A stretch of DNA of 60,170 nt from Symbiodinium natans (GCA_905221605.1 CAJNDS010001213.1:767563-827732); one strand, 5' to 3'; counted from the first letter of the stretch, positions 38,468 through 51,363 are shown. Made by a program: numbers and translations. The notes: generated by a model not told the origin, from the sequence alone.

Positions 38468-38584
38468 TGTATCCCTTTCTATGCATTGCATTCAATGCTC
38501 ATATTCGATGTGAAGGGTGAACGTGACAACAAACTCTATGTTAAGAAGTACAAGCACTTCTGCAAACACCCAATGACCCAATGA
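38468..38584 (+). CDS. Candidate exon, unknown protein
   Basis: An open frame CIPFYALHSMLIFDVKGERD, then NKLYVKKYKHFCKHPMTQ and TGA. ATG 38495 lies inside it. Lys/Tyr-rich and clearly protein-like. It may belong with the exons at 39060 and 40516 on the same strand. Confidence 0.4.
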   Translation, partial: CIPFYALHSMLIFDVKGERDNKLYVKKYKHFCKHPMTQ

Positions 38585-39059
38585 TGTTTTCAAGGTTCTA
38601 GATTCAGTCTGGGGTTGAGGTTTTCAACTTTTTGGTGGGCGGTGAACTTGGAGCAAGGACAAGATTGAGGAGAAGCTTGACAGGCACGAAGGGCTTTGCC
38701 GCCCTAGTCAGTTCTCCACATTCGGTCTTTTGATTGCCCTGATTATAGGGTGGACTTGGGACAGGGACCGTAAGGGGATCATCACTCAAAAGAAGGGTCT
38801 AGAAGTTGATATGATTGTAACCTTCAGGGCCTGTGGTTCCCATACGCATACCACGTGTGCGATTGAAGGTCCCCAGACCCTTTGATCCACCTTCAGGAGG
38901 ATTTCGTTGGGGTTGGGGTTTAGAGGTTCAGGGTATATGGTTAGTGGTGAATTGAATGAGTCCTGGAGGGGCTTTCGACACCCCAAGCCAAAGCACCTTT
39001 TCTTCAAGCGTGCAATCGCACCACAGGAGTGAGAATCAGGCACAGCAGGTGTAGCGCAG

Positions 39060-39262
39060 TGCCAGAGGCCCGGGAGGAAGTGCGCACATGCTTACTCGGT
39101 CTCTGACACATGTCGGACTGGAACGGACAACTTCAACAAAGACAAAAGGCATGGTGCGCAAGATGACGACCTTGCCCACTCCCTTGCTGGTGTGATGACA
39201 GACACCATTCGCAATTCTCAATTTCGAAATCATGAACATCATGAACATCAATTGGCTCTGAG
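39060..39262 (+). CDS. Candidate long exon, unknown protein
   Basis: It starts in phase 0 after GTAGCGCAG and reads CQRPGRKCAHAYSVSDTCRT, GTDNFNKDKRHGAQDDDLAH, then SLAGVMTDTIRNSQFRNHEH. It stays open until telomere-like words begin at ~39270. The antisense frame 39036-39251 is its competitor. Third positions are moderately G+C rich in the plus-strand reading. Confidence 0.4.
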
Positions 39263-40515
39263 CGCAAACCCTAAGCCGCTAAGCCCTAAGCCCCAGGCCT
39301 TCAACGTATAAGCCCTCAACCTAATTTAGGAACACTTTGGAAAGGGCGAACCTTGGCCTTGGGGTTTAAGCTTTAGTGGCTCTGTGGTGTTTGGGTCGGC
39401 CGCCGTAGGGAAGCTGCGAGCGACTACATGATACATTCTTCAGTAACCGTGATTACAATCTTTGCTGAAGCTTCTTTTGATGGAGAACAGCTGGTTTGAT
39501 AGTGAGTTGTCCATAATCTACTAATCTAGTACGGTCTCTCTTGCTCCTACTGCTCACCCAAGCCCTTAACCCTAAGCCTAACGACTAAACCCTAACCCCT
39601 AAACCCTACACCTTCGAGCCCCAAGCCTGAAACCCCAACCCCTGAACCCTAACTATCCTCCTTACAGACCTCCAAACGGGCCCTAAACCTGGCCCAAAGC
39701 CCTCAAGTTAGCAACTCCCAGGCTCCTAAGCAAGCTCTCTCCGCCGGCAGAGCCTGTGTCTGCCGCCCTGGAGAGCATCCCTGAGCCAGCCTCGGCACAA
39801 AGCAATGAGGCTCATGAGCCCTGATTTGAATGTCATTGAATGTGGGGTATAAGGGGGTCCCGTTATGGTATTGTAGAGGCATGACCTCAGCAAATCCAAA
39901 GCTGTAGCTTTTCGAAGCTGCCCTTGTGTACAGGAGACCGCTCGCCCTCGAAAACATGTCAAGTTCTTTCCCACAACAGTCTTGCGGGGGAGAAGTTGGA
40001 AGATGGAATGGGGAATTTTAAGCGCTGAACGCAAGCTGCCTTGCCCCCGGCCGCCCGTACGCCCTCGGAGCTGTTCCGTACATACTCAGACAGCATGTGA
40101 AACACTGGAACTCGTCAACATTATCTGTCCCTCATCACCTTAAACCGTTTTGTGTCCTCGAAGCAGACCACAAACAGAGCTCCGAAAACGCAAGGCCTAA
40201 ACCCCTGAACTCTGAATCCGAACGAAATCCAAGCCCTAGACCTAAACCCCTAAATAAAACCCGAAACCCGGCAACCCGAAGAAGCCGCCAGTACATGAAA
40301 GACCTTAAAGTTTAGGTTTTTAGGGTGTATGGGTTAGGGTTTGTAGGGTTAAGGGTTTGGGGCTTGAACCACAAGCATTGCCCCGCGTTGCCCCTGCGTT
40401 GCACGCCGCAGAAGTCTTGGATCTGGGCCCTTGGAACCACCGGTTCCCCACAGAACCCGAACCGTAAATCCCTAACCCCAAGATCCTGAAACCCCCTCAG
40501 CACATCCAATGTTAG

Positions 40516-40971
40516 TGCTGACGGCCCTCATTTCCCGGAGGAGTTGTGGCGAGCTTCAGCTCACCTCAGACCTCACAGTAAATCCGACGACGAAAGACAG
40601 CTTGTGGTCTGCTCGCAAGGTTTGCGCTTTAGGGTTTCAAGGTCGCAGGCGCTGACCAGCCTCACTCGCCTTAGACCCCAGCGCCCAACAACTCAGGTTT
40701 ACCCGAGAGGTCGTGCGGCCCAAGCCCGAATCGACGCTTTCAGTGTTTCATGTCAGCCTAGCTTCAGGATCAACAACGCCTCACCGAAACTTTAAAGTTT
40801 TTAAGCCGCAGAGAGCGTTTTTCGTACGACGCCATGGCGTCACCTTCTGCGGAGTGTTTGGGACGAAGTGCCAATGAAGATGCGGAGGTGATCGACCTGA
40901 AAGTCAAATCAGACTCGGTAGAGACAGAACAGACGGTGCTTTCGAGCACCTGGGCCACAAGGAGAAAATGA
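40516..40971 (+). CDS. Two 3'-terminal exons of an unknown gene
   Basis: Exon 40516-40619 reads ADGPHFPEELWRASAHLRPH then SKSDDERQLVVCSQ and ends phase 1 at a GT donor (40620). Exon 40814-40971 supplies the remaining two bases (G|AG) after an AG acceptor, reads RFSYDAMASPSAECLGRSAN, then EDAEVIDLKVKSDSVETEQT and VLSSTWATRRK, and stops at TGA 40969-40971. Phase agreement supports the splice. The intron of 194 bp contains one GCTTTAGGGTTTC word. Family not recognised. Confidence 0.5.
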
Positions 40972-41204
40972 ATTCGGGCTTGGGGTCCAGGGTTGGGGGT
41001 TTCATCATGGTGATTTAGTGACGGTGATTTCCCTGACTGCTGTTATCTTGATGTTGCTGGCAATGCCACGAATGCAACCGTAACAAGAGCAGAAACTGCT
41101 GGGCACATCAAGCCATCTACCTGACAGACCAACGAATGCAGCACGAATGACTGGATGAAATCAAGGAAAGAAAGACTCAATAAAGTGAATGAGCTGAAAC
41201 GGAA

Positions 41205-41800
41205 TGAAATGAAATGAAATGAAATGAAGTGAAATGAGATGAGATGAAATGAAATGAAGTAAGATGAAATGAATCGACATGGAATGGAATGGAAAGAAAT
41301 AAGATGAAATGAATTGACATGGAATGGAATGGAATGAAATAGAATGAAATGAATGAAATGAATGAAATGAATGAAATGAATGAAATGAATGAAATGAATG
41401 AAATGAATGAAATGAATGAAATGAATGAAATGAATGAAATGAATGAAATGAATGAAATGAATGAAATGAATGAAATGAATGAAATGAATGAAAGAATGAA
41501 ATGAATGAAATGAATGAAATGAATGAAATGAATGATATGAATGAAATGAATGAAATGAATGAAATGAATGAAATGAATGAAATGAATGAAATGAATGAAA
41601 TGAATGAAATGAATGAAATGAATGAAATGAATGAAATGAATGAATGAATGAAATGAATGAAACGAATGAAGCGATGACATGAATGACATGAATGACATGA
41701 ATGACATGAATGACATGAATGACATGAATGAAATGCATTAAATGAATGAAATCAGTCGAAAGAGATCGAATGATCGAAATCAAATGAATGAAATGAACGG
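41205..41800. repeat. (GAATGAAAT)n satellite with related GAAAT and GACATGAAT blocks
   Basis: A 9 bp unit is repeated about 33 times at 41342-41660. On one side lie GAAATGAAAT and CATGGAATGG blocks; on the other, six GACATGAAT units (41675-41730). Because the period is three codons, long open frames (up to 257 codons, minus strand) cross it. They are repeat artefacts. Confidence 0.97.
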
Positions 41801-42485
41801 CATGAATGAAAGGCAACTTCTTGTGAAAGGACTACCCATTATACTGCCTGCAGAATAAGCATAATTCTTGAAGGCATTCGTGGAACGTGCTCTCGATCAT
41901 GTTGTGGAATCTTTTGTCTTTTTGAAGCTCATGGATGCTGGCTGATGTTGATGGTTGATTTTGCACGTTGCCTTGTTTGTTCTTACTTTTATTGAATTGT
42001 GGTTTGTCGGTTTTCCCATGTTGCTGGAGTTTCGTTGCCGCTTTCCGCGCTTCCGATTCTTGCTACATACTCGAGTTTGACTGTCCGGACGGGGGTCCAA
42101 CACATGCTGTTGGAATGAGGGTCCAGGGCCTTTGGTTTTCCTTCCGAGTTTGGGGATGAACATTCGGGTGCTACAGGTTAGGTCAGGTCGTTTGCATAGA
42201 GACACTACACTTTTTCAGAGCAATCCAAACAGGATCTATAGCCTGTCATCCGAAGTTTTCTGGTTTTCGCATCTTTTGGAAGCTTACTCTTCCCTGCAAG
42301 GTCCTCTGAGACACACACATGTACTGGGGAATGAGTCGAAATCCCGCATGCCTCAGAGCTTACGGGCCCGTTTAAAGGTTACCGTTGCGTCGCATTGTAC
42401 AGATCGCTGCAAACACCGTCCATTCTATGTTCCTTGTTTTCGCTGCTACTGTCACATGAACAAACCGGGCAAGCGCAAGACCAAG

Positions 42486-45400
42486 GCTCAGACCTGATAC
42501 CTGCGATGGTGAAGGCGCTGCAAACTATGCGCGCCGTTCGTCCAGATGTCATTCGCGCAACGAGGGCGCACACGATGCTCCGATGCTTCGGCAGGGGCTT
42601 CCGAGGAAACGTGAACGGCTTACACAAGGTGGGGTTTCTGTAAAAGTATATTTTATATGTATTTAGCTTGGGGTCCGTAATACCAAGCGTACGGATCCCA
42701 ATCGGCAAAGCTTGCAGTAGGATTTGAAACTTCCAGGTCAGCTTCGCAACTGAGAAGATCGAAGAGTTCTGGTCCCATAGCTGGCACACGTCTGCTTGGA
42801 TGAAGGTCTTTGCGCTCTGGTTTGTGAACAACGGTCATGCAGCAGGCGTGCTTGGGATGCTCTCTGCGCTGGTGGCCTGCATTCTTTGTCTGCTAGAGGC
42901 ACGGCTTGTGTGAAAGTGCCTCCGACTTCTTGTTCGTTGTAGTAGTAATGTAGTAGTGGCAACGCTCTAATGACTCTAATTCTAATATTCATAGCGATAA
43001 TTGTCGCCGCAAGAATATCCTGCGGTTATTGTGATCGAGGCATTTTTGTGACAACATGCTGACAGACTTAATGCTACCATTTCTTGTCCCGGCTAAGCCC
43101 CACACAGCTTACACTTTTGGCTTATGAACCAGGTGTTGCCACTTGATGTGGGCCAGGGTGTTAAATATCCCTGGTGTGCGCTCTTCGGGACGCTTGACTG
43201 CACCCCTGATTAACGAACTCTGCCTCTTTCGGGGCATATAATTGCGTCCCACCCCCCACCCCACCCCCTGCAAACTTAGGCCGTGGGCCCTGATTGTACT
43301 TCAAGCCTTATGAGGTGAAGTGCTATCGTTCTACCAACTAGGTTCCTACCTTAAACCCTACAACCCCTAACACCCCCGCCAAGGACGCTGGGCTATTATC
43401 TGACTCTCCTTCAATGGCGGCGAAGGAAGAAGGCCGGATGGAAGGTACAATTCAGTGTTCAGGGTTTAGGGTTTAGGGGCTTGCATGGGTGTCTGCGATT
43501 CATGACAGAGGGCTTCAACTAACAAAGGTGTAGGGCGTGGGGCTCGCTTCATCATCTAAGCCCCGTGCCCATGACAGGTCTTCCATGCGATAGAACTACC
43601 TGGACCCTTATTGCTGTACCTTTTTTTTCTGCCCGGTTCCTAGCCAAGCAATAGGTTACCCAATTAAGGTGCTACAACCCAGGCTCCAGGTAGGCTTCGG
43701 ATATATCCGGTAAGCCCGAAGCACCTTTCCATGTATACGCCAGAACCAGGCAATAAATACCACTCAAAGACCATGCGTGGGGCCTCATGCGAGCTCCATT
43801 GCCCGCCAGCCCCAAACCGCAGAGTTTTCAAGCCTTAAGCCTTATGTCCTCAACCTTCGTCGCTACCAGTCGGAAGGTCTTCGTGGACGTGGTGTGCAAC
43901 TTGCCACCTACATGTTCAGTGTGGCCGTATGTGTTGTGTCCTTGGTGTTCCTGGGTTCAGGGCTTAGCGAAGTTAGCGAAGCGGGCCCCATTCTGTCAGA
44001 ACCCCTCAAAGAGTTCAGGCTTTCCTTTGAAGCCCGGAAACATTGCATGTTGGAGGATGGCCGTGAGGGTTTTTTCGCAAACCAACCAGCGTATGTGGTG
44101 ATTGCGCAAACTAATTCAGGCATGAAATGAGGATCCCATGATTGGGGTCTCTACTTAAGATCTAAATAACTTAGTTGTATCAGAAAGCCAACAATATCAC
44201 AGCAGCTGTACCTACCTTTAACTCCTACCGAGGTACTTCTAGCCTTACTCATGATGACCCATGACGGAATCCGTCAACCCCTTTTAAAGCCCCACAAGGG
44301 TTTCTTATAGCGAGCCATGAGAACCTTCCAATAAGCCCAAATGAACCTGTATAAGACCTTGTTAAACCCTATGGAATCTTGTAGCATCTTGTAGCACCCG
44401 TTCGCAACTCTGCCAACAAAGAAGCATGCGGGTTTTGGCTTTCGGGCTTTAGGTTGTCCTTGCAGCAGATAGCTAGTCCAGGGCAAACGCTATTTCGTAA
44501 TATTTTGGGTTGTCGAACCTCGCGAAAGGAAGGCGGCAAGGAAGGGAGGGAGGGATGATCATGAACAATTTACTTCAGTTTCGGCGTACATCCAGACCTG
44601 CAGATCAGGGGTGTTCTTGAACAAAGATTCTTTTTTCTGGCCTTTGGGTTTCTGGATTTGGGTCTTAGGGTTTAAGTTCCAGGGTTTGTCTCGAAAGCTT
44701 TGCGAAGAATTTTTCAGCGGAGGTTCAGTTCTGCTCATCTTTTCGTCTTGTTTTCCCCCTTCTTTTCCTCTTTCGTTCCCTTTTCAAGTCCCCCCATAGG
44801 TTTGTTGCATTTCATTCTTTATGGGGTCTCGTCGGAGACAAATTCGTGTTTTCTAGCACGGGGCCGGGAAACTGCTCTTTCGGAGTACAAAAAGCAACGC
44901 GCTCCAAATTCTCCTTCCATCCCTGAACGAACCCATAAAGGCATCGACCAAGCGGATGACGAGTTTAAAGCCCTGGCATTGATCAGCATTCCTGCCATCC
45001 TGCGGCCGGGAGGAACAGCTTCTCAAGGTTCAGGATTTAGAGTTTATGGGCTTAGGGGTTAGATTGCGAGGTTTAGGGGTTTTGTGGCTAGGGTTTGGGT
45101 TAAACAAGTGTAAGATCTGAGTTTAGGGTTTAGGGCGAAACGGGATTCAGGGGTGTGTCACTATCACTTTGTGTGGGGTTCATGAGGCACAGGGCCTGAG
45201 ACTCTGAGATATCTAGTATGAGGGCAGACGGGCGTGGACGAGTGGTATACGTGTGCATGTGAGTGCGCGTCTGCTTATGCATGTAATCCAGTCTGTACAT
45301 TCTGTAAGCTTGGTTTCGCTCTCACATGGGTTTCGCAATGAAGAATTCAAGCCCTGACTCTCCAAATCCGAAACCGAAGCAGTTTAAGGGAAACTCTGAG

Positions 45401-47775
45401 GCAGCGATCGGAGGGCATGCTTGTCATGTGGGATCCAACGTGGGCCAACCGACCCAAGGCGTTGCTTGAGCAGAGTTTTATGGCATCGCAGGTTTACGAG
45501 GGCATTAGCCTATCCATGGATTTGGAACTGAGTTTGTTTTGTTTTTCGTCATGTTTTAAAATAATTGGCATGTGGGTTTAGGGTTAGGGCTGTAGAGCTT
45601 CTGGATGTCAAGGACCATGGGCTAAAGCTAAATACTTTATGAGAAGCTTGAGGTAGACAATTAACGGTCGAAGTAAGGTTGAGGTTATGTTTCAAGGTCT
45701 GAAATTTACTCTCTGCCGCAGGCTTCATGTGGTTCATACTCGTACTGTGAGGTGTTTGTGCTCTTGCTGTGCAAGGGTTTGGGAGTAGTAGTTGCAGACA
45801 TTGGAAGAAACTTTAGGGAGGGCTGGTCTGAGTAGTGAAGTACTGGTTTATGAAGTTTTGCCGCGTAAACCTGTGTCAGGCTTCGGGTTTAAGACTAAGA
45901 CTTGCGCAACATCTTGTTTGGAGCTTTCTTGATGATCGAAAACTAAGGATTGTGGTGTGTATTTGAGTTGGCGGCCTTTCTGCACAGCCGTCCTGCCAAC
46001 GAGAAAGTGAGGTTGCTGATACGGCCTACTGTGCTGGGACCAGTTCTTCTGGCAATCAGTTTGGGCCTGACGGTTGCGACTTTGGCATTTTCCAGCAACT
46101 TTGCTGAGGACCACGTCATTTACTGGCCAAGAACTCTTGGCATTGTCATGATTGTCTCTTCTTCCTGTCTACTGGTCTCTACTCACCTCCTCCGACTGTT
46201 CTGTCGGAGCATCGACACGCTCCAAAAGCAGCTGGAGAATTTTCACATTGAGGATACTCACTGCACTTGCTGTGACTGCGATCATATTGAGAGTGGCACC
46301 GGAAGGCCACTGCTGTGTGACAGAAAAATTCTGCACGAGGTCATTATTAGCTGGTTCGGCAGCATCGAGAAGTTCGAGCGGGAAGTCCGCGGGCGAGTGC
46401 GCACGACACTCTTACGACAGATTTTTAGCGTTGGATTTGTGTACTCTCATTTCTGTGCCGTCGCCAGCTGTGTCTCCTGGTACTTCATGGACCTGGTTGT
46501 GTGGGAAGTCATCAATGGAGAAGTCTTCAATGGAAACGCCGCTCTCACCAAAGTGGTGTTGGCAGGGTTGCGGGCCTTAGTATGGTGGCTGGCCCTTGAA
46601 CCAACTGTTCTCATTCACGGCCTCGCCCTGTGCTGGCTATTGCGCAACCGATACAGCCAGTATCTCGCGATAGAACTCCTCGTCACCTCCAGCAGCATGA
46701 TCATTCCCTCGCTTCTTGGATTGGCTTCGGCGTTTATTTTCAACTCTACCCAAGGCCGCCCCAGGCCCACAAGCAAGAACCTTTTTAACAACCCCAATCT
46801 CCTGGCCACGTTGGCCACACATTCATCCCTGTTGCACACTCCTCCATAAAGTTTGGCTTCTCCCTTTTTCTCTCTAGCTCCTTCTCTCTGATGGAAGAAA
46901 TACAACATGAAAAGACTGACCAGAATGTGCTGACAGGTGGGGCTAAGTGAACAGTGGAACGGTTTTGCTGTTTGGAGACTACCTTTCGGCCCCGTTTAGG
47001 GTACCTGACTCTTTATATAGCCGATACTAACCAGTAAACTACCTTTAGGTAGGGTCCAGAGTTTAGAGGTTCGCGGCATAGCAGGGCGTAGCCTAAGCCC
47101 CGCACCTTGTGTTCTGTCAGTTTGTTTAACTTCTCAGATTTCAGGAGTCAACTTTTGCGGTGTACCCCCCATCATGCGCTGTATCCTTTAGCATAGCTTT
47201 AGGTTTCTGGGTTTACAGTCTTCCGATATCTTCCGACTGTGGTTTGTGCATCTATCATAGAAGTACTTAGGGTCCTTAGCCCTAGGCTGGAAAACCTTTG
47301 GAACTCTTACAGTACTGAGGACTTTTTGGGACTTAGGGTCTGCAGTCGACCTCAGCCTCTGAAAGCGGAGCTAACATCTCTTCCTGACAGGTCGTGCGCT
47401 GCTTTTTTCATTCGTTTGTACCCTTACAAGGTAAAAATCTGGTATTTGTTTATAGTACCGTACTGACTTTGAGAGTTCTGAGAAGAATGTGCCGAGTAGT
47501 AGGCTTCGTGGGGTTGATGGTGCAGCAATTAGAGGTTTTGCTGTTTGATAGGCTTGTAGCCGCTATGGGGTTTAGCATAGGGATGGCCCTAGCCTCACAG
47601 CCTACTCGCTGGAAAGCCTGAGACCTTGTTAGCAAAAAGGTTCGTTCTCATCGGCCTGGTGCTGTTGGAGGTTCTGCTGGATCCAGGAACGTCGGTCCCC
47701 GGGGCAGTGGTGTTTGCTGCCGTGATGGCAGGTGTCGTGACTGTGTCGTGGTGTTTTGCATGCGGCTGGGCTTAG
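42486..47775 (+). CDS. Multipass membrane protein with a TIR-like segment, at least seven exons
   Basis: Exons: 42486-42628, 42737-42907, 43823-43895, 44941-45004, 45401-45450, 45948-~46780 and 47640-47775 (TAG 47773-47775). Phases agree at 42628/42737 (GT, phase 0), 42907/43823 (phase 0), 43895/44941 (GC donor, T|GC), 45004/45401 (GC donor, CG|G) and 45450/45948 (GA donor, C|GA). The protein reads EKIEEFWSHSWH, a first hydrophobic segment (VLGMLSALVACILCLLEA), KVFVDVVCIDQADDE, LISIPAIL, MLVMWDPTWANRLWCVFELAAFL, then at least five membrane segments and a final VLIGLVLLEVLLDP exon. The VFVDVVCIDQ...WC-FEL order resembles TIR folds. ATG 42505 is a possible start; more 5' exons may exist. The link to the last exon is inferred. 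Function unknown, membrane location inferred. Confidence 0.68.
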
Positions 47776-47873
47776 CTTCAGGAGATACCAGACTCTGAAC
47801 CTTGGACCCTGTAAACCCTCAGACCCGAAAAGCAGACCCTAAAACCTAGCGTCGAAACCCTGTGTTTTTGCAG

Positions 47874-47936
47874 CATATGTTTGAGTTGACCCCTCAAATG
47901 CCTGTGGACGAGGAGTATGGGACCCCTCCTGGGTAG
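47874..47936 (+). CDS. Candidate short terminal exon
   Basis: After TTTTTGCAG the frame reads HMFELTPQMPVDEEYGTPPG and stops at TAG 47934-47936. The acceptor has a good pyrimidine tract. The upstream partner is not identified. Confidence 0.3.
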   Translation, partial: HMFELTPQMPVDEEYGTPPG

Positions 47937-48339
47937 GGCTTTATAGTTTAGGTTTTAGGCTTACCCCGAAACCCCGTGTTGTGATGAGAGAAGCTCTTCG
48001 GTGGGCCTACTACACCTGTTCGGCTTCGCAAAACGGGAACTAGAGCTCCTTGCAACCCTAATTGAAGTATCTATAATCCTACTCATATATGTGATGGGCG
48101 CCTGAGTTTTCTGCTAAGAACCTTCGCCGATACATCCTGCAGCACGTCTAAGGCAGATGCTTTCCGCGCTGAGTCTTCCCATATTGGGAAGCTCCAGATT
48201 GGCGCAATCCCCTCGGTTTTGCAGACAAGTCGTCACGGTCAACTCCCCTACCGGCTTCAAACAAAATGGAAAGGTTTTTTCAGAAATGTACGCGAACCTT
48301 GCGTAGGTGTTGGTGAAGCACGCTGAAACACAGCTTCAG

Positions 48340-48404
48340 ATGGGTACTTGTACTGTCGAGTTGCTCATGTAGAGTCCAATGTAGAGCTTGCGGAAATGCT
48401 TCGA
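48340..48404 (+). CDS. Candidate exon
   Basis: After AGCTTCAG the frame reads GYLYCRVAHVESNVELAEML then R, where CCCTAAA-like words begin. A further exon-like stretch with VEALVEQLGFA in one frame lies at ~48438-48505. Confidence 0.35.
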
Positions 48405-48914
48405 GGAACCCTGAACCCTAAACCATCAAGCCTTCAGCCCAGAGCTCGCCTGGGGCTGGTGATTCGGGGGTCGAAGCGCTCGTGGAACAGCTTGGGTTTG
48501 CATGAGGCAGGGAGCTCCTCACAAAAATATCAGGGGTAAGTACCCTTTACCCTTCTAAATTCTTCGAATGTCATAATATCTCAAAACACCGTTTGACACG
48601 ATGATCCTCGTCATTGTGGCCTGGCCGCCAATCGCGAATCTGAACTTGTGTTAGGTGCCTTCGGTTTCAGGGCTTCTGGTTTGGCGGAACTACTAAAGAC
48701 GTTTTGGTCTTAAGGATTTGTTAGGGCTTAAGGGGTTTGGGTTTGTGAGTTTAGAGTTAAATTTATGGGTTTAAGGGATCTAGGGGCTTGGGGATTAGTT
48801 TGCTTAGCAAGCAAGAAAGCGCCCAAAAAAGACACATTTTCATTAACTCGGTTGGTCCAAACAGCAGTCTTACCAAACCCTCCTTGTACTCTCCCGCCAA
48901 ACAGAACACCAACA

Positions 48915-49200
48915 CACGCACGCACACACGCACGCACACACGCACGCACGCGCACACACACACACACCCACACACACACACACACACACACACCCACCCA
49001 CCCACCCACCCACACACCCACCCACCCACCCACCCACCCACCCACCCACCCACCCACGCACCCACGCCCGCACGCACGCACGCACACACGCGCGCTCGCA
49101 CACATGCACAATCATGCGCGCACGCGCACACACAGACCCACACACACCCAGACACACCCACAAACACCCACACGCACGCACGCACACACACACACACACA
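48915..49200. repeat. (CA)n, (CACG)n and (CCCA)n microsatellite complex
   Basis: CACGCACG at 48916-48950, CACACA to ~48995, CCCACCCA at ~48990-49060, then CACG/CACA mixtures to 49200. Long open frames in all readings are artefacts. Confidence 0.97.
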
Positions 49201-49939
49201 AACTTCGAGTTTGCAGGTTTGTAATTGCAACCCTGCCAAAGCCAGAACCGCACTCCCACCAAACTAGGCCTACATATTGGGGGCGGAGGGATAGCTAGCA
49301 GGGAGGATGCGCGTGCGCGACACGCTCGTCCAAGGGCTCACCGCTTTGGCTCTTCAGTTTTGAAGGGTTTGAGTTACATGAGGGTTATAATGGTCAAAGG
49401 GGTACTAGAATACTTGCTTTTATGATGGGCTTACAGAAGAGTGGCCTTGGCTGGGCCCAAACCTAAACCCTAACCCCTGCCCCCTACAGACCCTAAACCC
49501 TGCACCGTGATTTAATGCTCAAGCTCTAGGAGCGGTTTCTGCAGGTGCGAGGGGTTTCGCCGACATGACCACGCAGAGCTTTCTCCCGTTAGTTCCTGTC
49601 AGAATAATACGATAACAGTGGTATAAAAGTACTGTTCTAGCAAAGTGGTAGTACTGTGATATAGTATTGTTATAGTATTGTAGTGCTACAGTGGTGTTCA
49701 TGGTTGTTATGTGTTTTTGCTCAGGACTGTATTCTCTAGGATCGTTTCTGATTGTCATATTCTAAACATGTCGCATGCAAACCCTCGAGAGACACCCTAA
49801 GCCCAAGAAGCAGGAAGCGTAGACATAGCCGCAGCGCACTACGCCCTGACCATTCCGAGCTTCTCCGGCTTCAGAGATTCGGGCGTGCACCCTGAAAACC
49901 TGAACCCGAGTCATGGCCTTCGGGTTTAGGCTTCGGTAG

Positions 49940-50041
49940 TTGGCAACCGATTCCAAAGCGACGGTTGCCATGCCTAGTAGCCTCGCAGACCCTCATTCGG
50001 ATGCGTCGGGGGAAGATGCCCCGGCTTTGCCATTTCGGAAG
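49940..50041 (+). CDS. Candidate exon of 34 codons
   Basis: After TTCGGTAG the frame reads LATDSKATVAMPSSLADPHS then DASGEDAPALPFRK and ends in phase 0 at a GT donor (50042). A further possible exon at ~50311-50358 reads TRVDGTKLKMLYMT. The CACTCT microsatellite lies between them. Confidence 0.45.
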
Positions 50042-50089
50042 GTCCGCGCTGTGGTGCACTTTCTCTCATTCCGTCTTCCTCGCTTCCTC

Positions 50090-50153
50090 ACTCTCTCTCA
50101 TTCACTCTCACTCTCACTTTCACTCCCACTTTCACTCTCACTCTCACTTTCAT

Positions 50154-50187
<34 letters not shown>

Positions 50188-50272
50188 GCTCTCGCTCTCG
50201 CTCTCGCTCTCATTCTCATCACACTCCTCACACACTCACAGACACTCTGTCTCTCTCTCTCTCTCACACGCA
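50090..50272. repeat. (CACTCT)n/(CT)n microsatellite
   Basis: CACTCT and CGCTCT hexamers followed by CTCTCTCT. Pyrimidine-rich plus strand. Confidence 0.95.
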
Positions 50273-51138
50273 AGCACTTGCTGCTCCAAAACATGTGTCT
50301 GTTTGGCTTCCGCAAAGACCAGGGTCGATGGCACTAAACTCAAAATGCTGTACATGACAGGTCTGACCCATCAAGAGGGTTCTATAAGGATTTTACATGG
50401 GCTCTGTGAGAGTTCTAGAGTGTTCTGTGAAGGTTTAGGACTGTAATCAGTGTTCCAAGGTTCCAGGCTTTGGACATTGCAATTTTTAGGATGCTGTTGG
50501 GGCGGGGGGGGGTTGCGTTGAAGGATTGCGCTAGGGCTCAGAGGGCTTGAACTTTCGAGGGTTTGCAAACATACGTACCAGGATACTATAGAGATCTGAA
50601 TGTTGTAGTGCTCCATTTAGCCCCCAATATTAAAAATGCACAGAAACTCGCGAAGCCCTAGTTTAACAGGGGTCTGCTTTTGTAGCGCACAAAATGTTTG
50701 CATGCTTTTTTTGGAACATGCTATGCTGTAGCGATGAACGCCCGCAGCATTTGGGGCGTTCATTCCTGAAGCCTAAGCACTGAACAAAACACTGCCCTGA
50801 GTCCAGGTCAGTCCAAACCCGCGATGCTGGTGGCGGACTGCCGTCGTTTTTTTCATGGCCGCCTTAATCTGTGCAGCTGGGTCCCTCAGCGTTTGGTCGT
50901 GCCTGTGGCTCCAACGATTTTCTATTTTGAAGGGTTACGTATGTGTGTATGTGGGGTGTTGTCAAAAAGGGCGGCAAAGGAATCAAGATAGACGTGGCCA
51001 TAGTTATTATGTTTGGAGCAGGTTTTTGTCCTCTTCGATGTGAGGCGGATCCCGAGTGTGTGCACATGAAACCCCAATGTGGCAGAATATAAGAAGTTTG
51101 TATCATAGGATGCCTTTGGGAGGAAGAGTTGTAAATTT

Positions 51139-51172
51139 CCGCGCTAGTGACGCGCTAGCTACGCGCTAGTGA
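51139..51172. repeat. Three 11 bp CGCGCTAGTGA repeats
   Basis: CGCGCTAGTGA, CGCGCTAGCTA and CGCGCTAGTGA occur in direct tandem. Each unit contains the half-palindrome GCGCTAG. Confidence 0.85.
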
Positions 51173-51363
51173 TTAATTGACAACTTTCGGTTTGCCAGCA
51201 GATGCCCATTCGCCCTGTGCAGGCTAAAGGTGTTAGCTTGTTTCGAGGTGGGGTGCAGTCATGGAGCTTAAGGGTCGCGAGGGCATTGCTTCTGATAGCC
51301 GACGTGCAACCCTACCCAAACCTAAGCCTTCACTCTTTCGCCCTCTCTCGCGTTTCTCTGCAG

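Noticed and set aside
41043-41816. 257-codon minus-strand frame of FHS/FIH repeats
   Set aside because: The 9 bp satellite is in multiples of three, so stops cannot arise. There is no ordinary protein sequence.
43285-43360. tRNA-like stretch on the minus strand with CTAGTTGGTAGAACG and a CTCATAAG loop
   Set aside because: The anticodon stem and B-box do not pair or match well. At best a degraded tRNA or SINE relic.
48728-49298. Several 130-177-codon frames on both strands
   Set aside because: Produced by CA, CACG and CCCA repeats.
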